Below are positions 59,905 through 64,000 of a DNA stretch of 64,000 nt, piece by piece. How positions within the stretch are numbered: the first letter of the stretch is position 1; each line of letters opens with the position of its first letter. Source of the stretch: Hetaerina americana. Lineage: Eukaryota > Arthropoda > Insecta > Odonata > Calopterygidae. The DNA is taken from positions 94,553-158,552 of the forward strand of contig JAKTNV010000415.1 in NCBI GenBank assembly GCA_022747635.1, read 5' to 3'. Position numbers and translations under genes: made by a program. The notes beneath the pieces were generated by a model. That model was not told where the DNA came from, did no database searches, and worked only from the letters and a program-made list of their open reading frames with translations.

Positions 59905-62900
59905 TACGATCTGAATAAAGCATGTGGCACCAGAATAAAGCAAATAAGACCAGTAAAAAGAATGTGGGACCAGAATCAAGCATGTGGGACCAGAAGAAAG
60001 CATGTGGGACCATAATAAAGCATGCTGGACCAGAATAAAGCATATGGGACCAGTATAAAGCATGTGGGACCCGAATAAAGCATGCGGGACCTGAATAAAG
60101 CGCCACGGGAAACTGGGACCAGAATAGAGCATGAGGGACAAGTATAAAGCATGTGGGATCAGAATAAAGCATGTGGGACCAGACTAAAGCATGTGGGCCC
60201 AGAATAAAGCATGCGGGACCTGAATAAAGCGCCACTGCAAACTGGGACCAGAATAGAGCATGCGGGACCAGTATAAAGCATGTGGGACCAGAATAAAGCA
60301 TGTGGGACCAGAATCTCGTGGCATCGCAATGCGGGACCAGGATAAAAATGTGGGACCAGAATAAAGCATCCTGGACCAGAATAAAGCATGTATGATCTGA
60401 ATAAAGCATGTGGCACCAGAATAAAGCATATAAGACCAGTATTAAGCATGTGGGTCATGAATAAAGCAGGTAGGACCAGAATAAAGCATGTGGGACCAAA
60501 ATAAAGCATGCAGGACCAGAATTAAGCGCCACCGAAAACTGGGATTAGGATAGAGCATGTAGGACCAGAATAAAGCATGTGGGACAAGAATGAAGCATGT
60601 GGGACCAGAATAAAGCATGTACGATCAGAATAAAGCATATGGCACCAGAATAAAGCATATAAGACCAGTATAAAGCATGTGGGACCAGAATAAAGCATGT
60701 TGGACCAGAATAAAGCGCCACGGAAAACTGGGAGCAGAATAAAGCATGCGGGACCAGAATAAAGCATGTGGGACCAGAATAAAGCATGTGGGACCAGAAT
60801 CTCGTGGCATTGCAATGCGGGACCAGGATAAAAATGTGGGACCAGATTAAAGCATGCTGGACCATAATAAAGCATGTACGATCTGAATAAAGCATGTGGC
60901 AACAGAATAAAGCATATAAGACCAGTTTAAAGAATTTTGGGACCAGAATAAAAATGTGGGACCAGAATAAAGCATGTTGGACCAGAAAAAGCAGTGTGGA
61001 CCAGAATACAGCATATGGGACCAGAATCTAGTGGCATCGCAATGCGGGACCAGAATAAAAATTAGGCACTAGAATAAAGCATGCTGGACCAGAATAAAGC
61101 ATGTGCGATCTGAATAAAGTATGTGGGACCAGAATCTAGTGGCATCGCAATGTTTGTTGACCAGAATAAAAATGTGGGACTAGAATTAAGCATGTGGGAC
61201 CAGAATAAAGCATTTATGATCTGAATAAATATGTGGCAACAGAATATATCATATAAGACCATTATAAAGCATGTGGGACCAAAATAAAGCATGTGGGACC
61301 AGAATTAAGCATGTGGGACCAGAATAAAGCATGCGGGACCAGAATTAAGCATGTGGGACCAGAATTAAGCATGTGGGACCAGAATAAAGCATGTGGGACC
61401 AGAATCTAGTGGCATCGCAATGCGGGACCAGAATAAAAATGTGGGACCAGAATAAAGCATGTGGGACCAGAATACAGCACGCTGGACCGGAATAAAGCAT
61501 GTACGGTCTGAATAAAGCATGTGCACCAGAATAAAGCATGCTGGACCAGAATAAAGCATATGGGACCAGTATAAAGCATGCGGGACCTGAATAAAGCGCC
61601 ACGGAAACTGGGACCAGAATAGAGCATGCGGGACCAGTATAAAGCATGTGGGACCAGAACAAAACATGTTGGACCAGAATGAAGCATGTGGGACCAGAAT
61701 AAAGCATGTGGGACCAGAATAAAGCATGTGGGACCAGAATAAATCATGCTGGTCCAGAATAATGCATATGGGACCAGTATAAAGCATGTGGGACCAGAAT
61801 AAAGCATGCGGGACCTGAATAAAGCGCCACGGCAAACTGGGACCAGAATAGAGCATGCGGGACCAATATAAAGCATGTGGGACCAGAATAAAGCATGTAG
61901 GACCAGAATAAAGCATTTGGGACCAGACTAAAGCATGTGGGACCAGAATAAAGCATGTGGGACCAGAATCTAGTGGCATCGCAATGCGGGACCAGAATAA
62001 AAATGTGGGGCCAGAATAAAGCATGTAGGACCAGAATAAAGCATGCTGGACCAGAATAAAGAATATGGGACCAGTATAAGGCATGCGGGACCTGAATAAA
62101 GCGCCATGGCAAACTGGGACCAGAATAGAGCATGCGGGACCCGTATAAATTATGTGGGACCAGAACAAAACATGTTGGACCAGAATGAAGCATGTGGGAC
62201 CAGAATAAAGCATGTGGGACCAGAATAAAGCATGTGGAACCAGAATAAATCATCCTGGACCAGAATAATGCATATGGGACCAGTATAAAGCATGTGGGAC
62301 CAGAATAAAGCATGTGGGACCAGAATAAAGCATGTGGGACCAGAATAGAGCATGCGGGACTAGTATAAAGCATGTAGGACCAGAATAAAGTATGTGGGAC
62401 CGGAAGAAAGCATGTGGGACCAGAATAAAGCATGTGGGACCAGAATCTCGTGGCATCGCAATGCGGGACCAGGATAAAAATGTGGGACCAGAATAAAGCA
62501 TGTAGGACCAGAATAAAGCACGCTGGACCAGAATAAAGCATATGGGACCAGTATAAAGCATGTGGGACACGAATAAAGCATGCGGGACCTGAATAAAGCG
62601 CCGTGGGAAACTGGCACCAGAATAGAGCTTGCGGGACTAGTATAAAGCATTTAGGATCAGAATAAAGCATGTGGGACCAGACTAAAGCATGTGGGACCAG
62701 AATAAAGAATGCGGGACCAGAATAAAGCATGTGGGACCAGAATAAAGCATGCTGGACCAGAATAAAGCCCTTGGGACGAGAATCTAGTGGCATCGCAATG
62801 CCGGACCAGAATAAAAATGTGGGACCAGAATAAAGCATGTGGGACCTGAAAAAAGTATGCTGGATCAGAGTTAAGCATGTACGATCTGAATAAAGCATGT

Positions 62901-64000
62901 GGTACCAGAATGAAGCATATGAGACCAGTATAAACAATTTTGGGACCAGAATAAAATGTGGGACCCGAATAAAGCATGTGGGACCAGAATAAAGCATGCT
63001 GGACCAGAATAAAGCATAGGGGACCAGAATCTAGTGGCATCGCAATGCGGGACCAGAATAAAAATGTGGGACTAGAATAAAGCATGTGGGACCAGAATAA
63101 AGCATGCTGGACCAGAATAAAGCATGTGCGATCTGATAAAGCATGTGGGACCAGAATAAAGCGTGAGGGACCATAATCTAGTGGCATCGCAATGTGAGAC
63201 CAGAATAAAAATGTGGGACCAGGATAAAGCATGTGGGACCAGAATAAAACATGTACGATCTGAATAAAGCATGTGGCACCAAAATAAAGCACATAAGACC
63301 AGTGTAAGGCATGTGGGACCAGAATAAAGTATTACGGACCAGAATAAAGCATGTGGGTCCAGAATAAAGCATGTGGGACCAGAATCTCGTGGCATCGCAA
63401 TGCGGGACCAGAAGAAAAATGTGGGACCAGAATAAAGCATGTGGGACCAGAATAAAGCATGCTGGACCAGAATAAAGCATGTACGATCTGAATAAAGCAT
63501 GTGGCACCAGAATAAAGCAAATAAGACCAGTAAAAAGAATGTGGGACTAGAATCAAGCATGTGGGACCAGAATAAAGCATGTGGGACCATAATAAAGCAT
63601 GCTGGACCAGAATAAAGCATATGGGACCAGTATAAAGTATGTGGGACCCGAATAATGCATGCGGGACCTGAATAAAGCGCCACGGGAAACTGGGACCAGA
63701 ATAGAGCATGAGGGACAAGTATAAAGCATGTGGGATCAGAATAAAGCATGTGGGACCAGACTAAAGCATGCGGGACCAGAATAAAGCATGCGGGACCTGA
63801 ATAAAGCGCCACTGCAAACTGGGACCAGAATACATCAGGCGGGACCAGTATAAAGCATGTGGGACCAGAATAAAGCATGTGGGACCAGAATCTCGTGGCA
63901 TCGCAATGCGGGACCAGGATAAAAATGTGGGACCAGAATAAAGCATGCTGGACCAGAATAAAGCATGTACGATCTGAATAAAGCATGTGGCACCAGAATA

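Larger units (their letters stand above)
37564..64000. repeat. 20-bp satellite array, right block (runs off the window)
   Basis: The same monomer and variant set as 28,656-31,972 continue unbroken for 26.4 kb, roughly 1,300 units by length. Higher-order structure is visible as recurring marker blocks (ctagtggcatcg or ctcgtggcatcg, and gcgccacggcaaactggg), spaced from about 150 to 550 bp. Multi-kilobase duplications are annotated separately. No gene or other transposon interrupts it. Long minus-strand frames (up to 693 codons, repeating LYSGPTCFILVPHALFWSHM) arise because the reverse monomer lacks stops in every frame and 20 bp cycles through all frames every 60 bp. Confidence 0.96.

Noticed and set aside
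28635..64000. Many long minus-strand open frames (up to 693 codons)
   Set aside because: They are produced by a 20-bp monomer without stops on that strand, occur in all three frames at once, and show no domain. They are satellite, not genes.
28656..64000. CRISPR-like array of regular short repeats
   Set aside because: Repeats are contiguous without unique spacers, no cas genes are present, and the context is eukaryotic.
28656..64000. CENP-B box as proof of a centromeric satellite
   Set aside because: I did not see the CENP-B box pattern in the monomer or its variants; a centromeric role remains only a possibility.

Overview
The window looks like nuclear DNA of an arthropod, dominated by transposable elements and satellite. 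Three lines of evidence support this. An interrupted U1 snRNA gene at 15,432-16,074 has insect-like segments (Sm site aatttttgg, terminal stem gttcgcgccgtccc). An antisense replication-dependent histone stem-loop lies at 19,900-19,915. The repeats belong to animal families: CR1/L2-like, Jockey-like, I-like, R2-like, Penelope and mariner. There are no bacterial-style genes, operons or CRISPR arrays. The species cannot be named from the sequence alone.

Layout. 1-14,000 is AT-rich intergenic or intronic DNA with decayed CR1/L2-like LINE pieces (endonuclease, two RT fragments, several 3' ends ending in gtagatgtag), a Penelope GIY-YIG remnant, a mariner remnant, a near-perfect 58-bp-arm foldback, and weak signs of the 5' exons of a host gene. 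14,003-16,074 is a compact nest: a 5'-truncated Jockey-like element abuts nucleotide 1 of a U1 snRNA gene, and the U1 gene is split inside stem-loop I by the 3' end of an R2-like (restriction-like endonuclease, RLE) retrotransposon. 16,075-19,865 is AT-rich with local tandem duplications.

19,866-27,371 holds a degenerate antisense histone H4 3' end followed by three head-to-tail copies of another R2-like family. Copy 1 is nearly complete from before RT to the RLE. Copy 2 has an internal deletion that removes the RLE. Copy 3 keeps a GC-rich, hairpin-rich 5' region and N-terminal zinc fingers but jumps directly to a piece of RT thumb.

From 27,372 to the end the window is a satellite built on a 20-bp unit (gcatgtgggaccagaataaa) with ordered variants, higher-order blocks and recent multi-kilobase tandem duplications (offsets 2,965, 3,038 and 4,264 bp, plus one block pair 28.1 kb apart). 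A full-length I-like LINE (31,973-37,563) sits inside it. Its ORF2 keeps all endonuclease, RT and RNase H catalytic residues and carries one premature stop 42 codons before its natural end; its ORF1 is broken.

The most novel item is the R2-like element lodged in the U1 snRNA gene. Next are the head-to-tail R2-like cluster and the satellite, whose plus strand repeats an AATAAA signal about every 20 bp.
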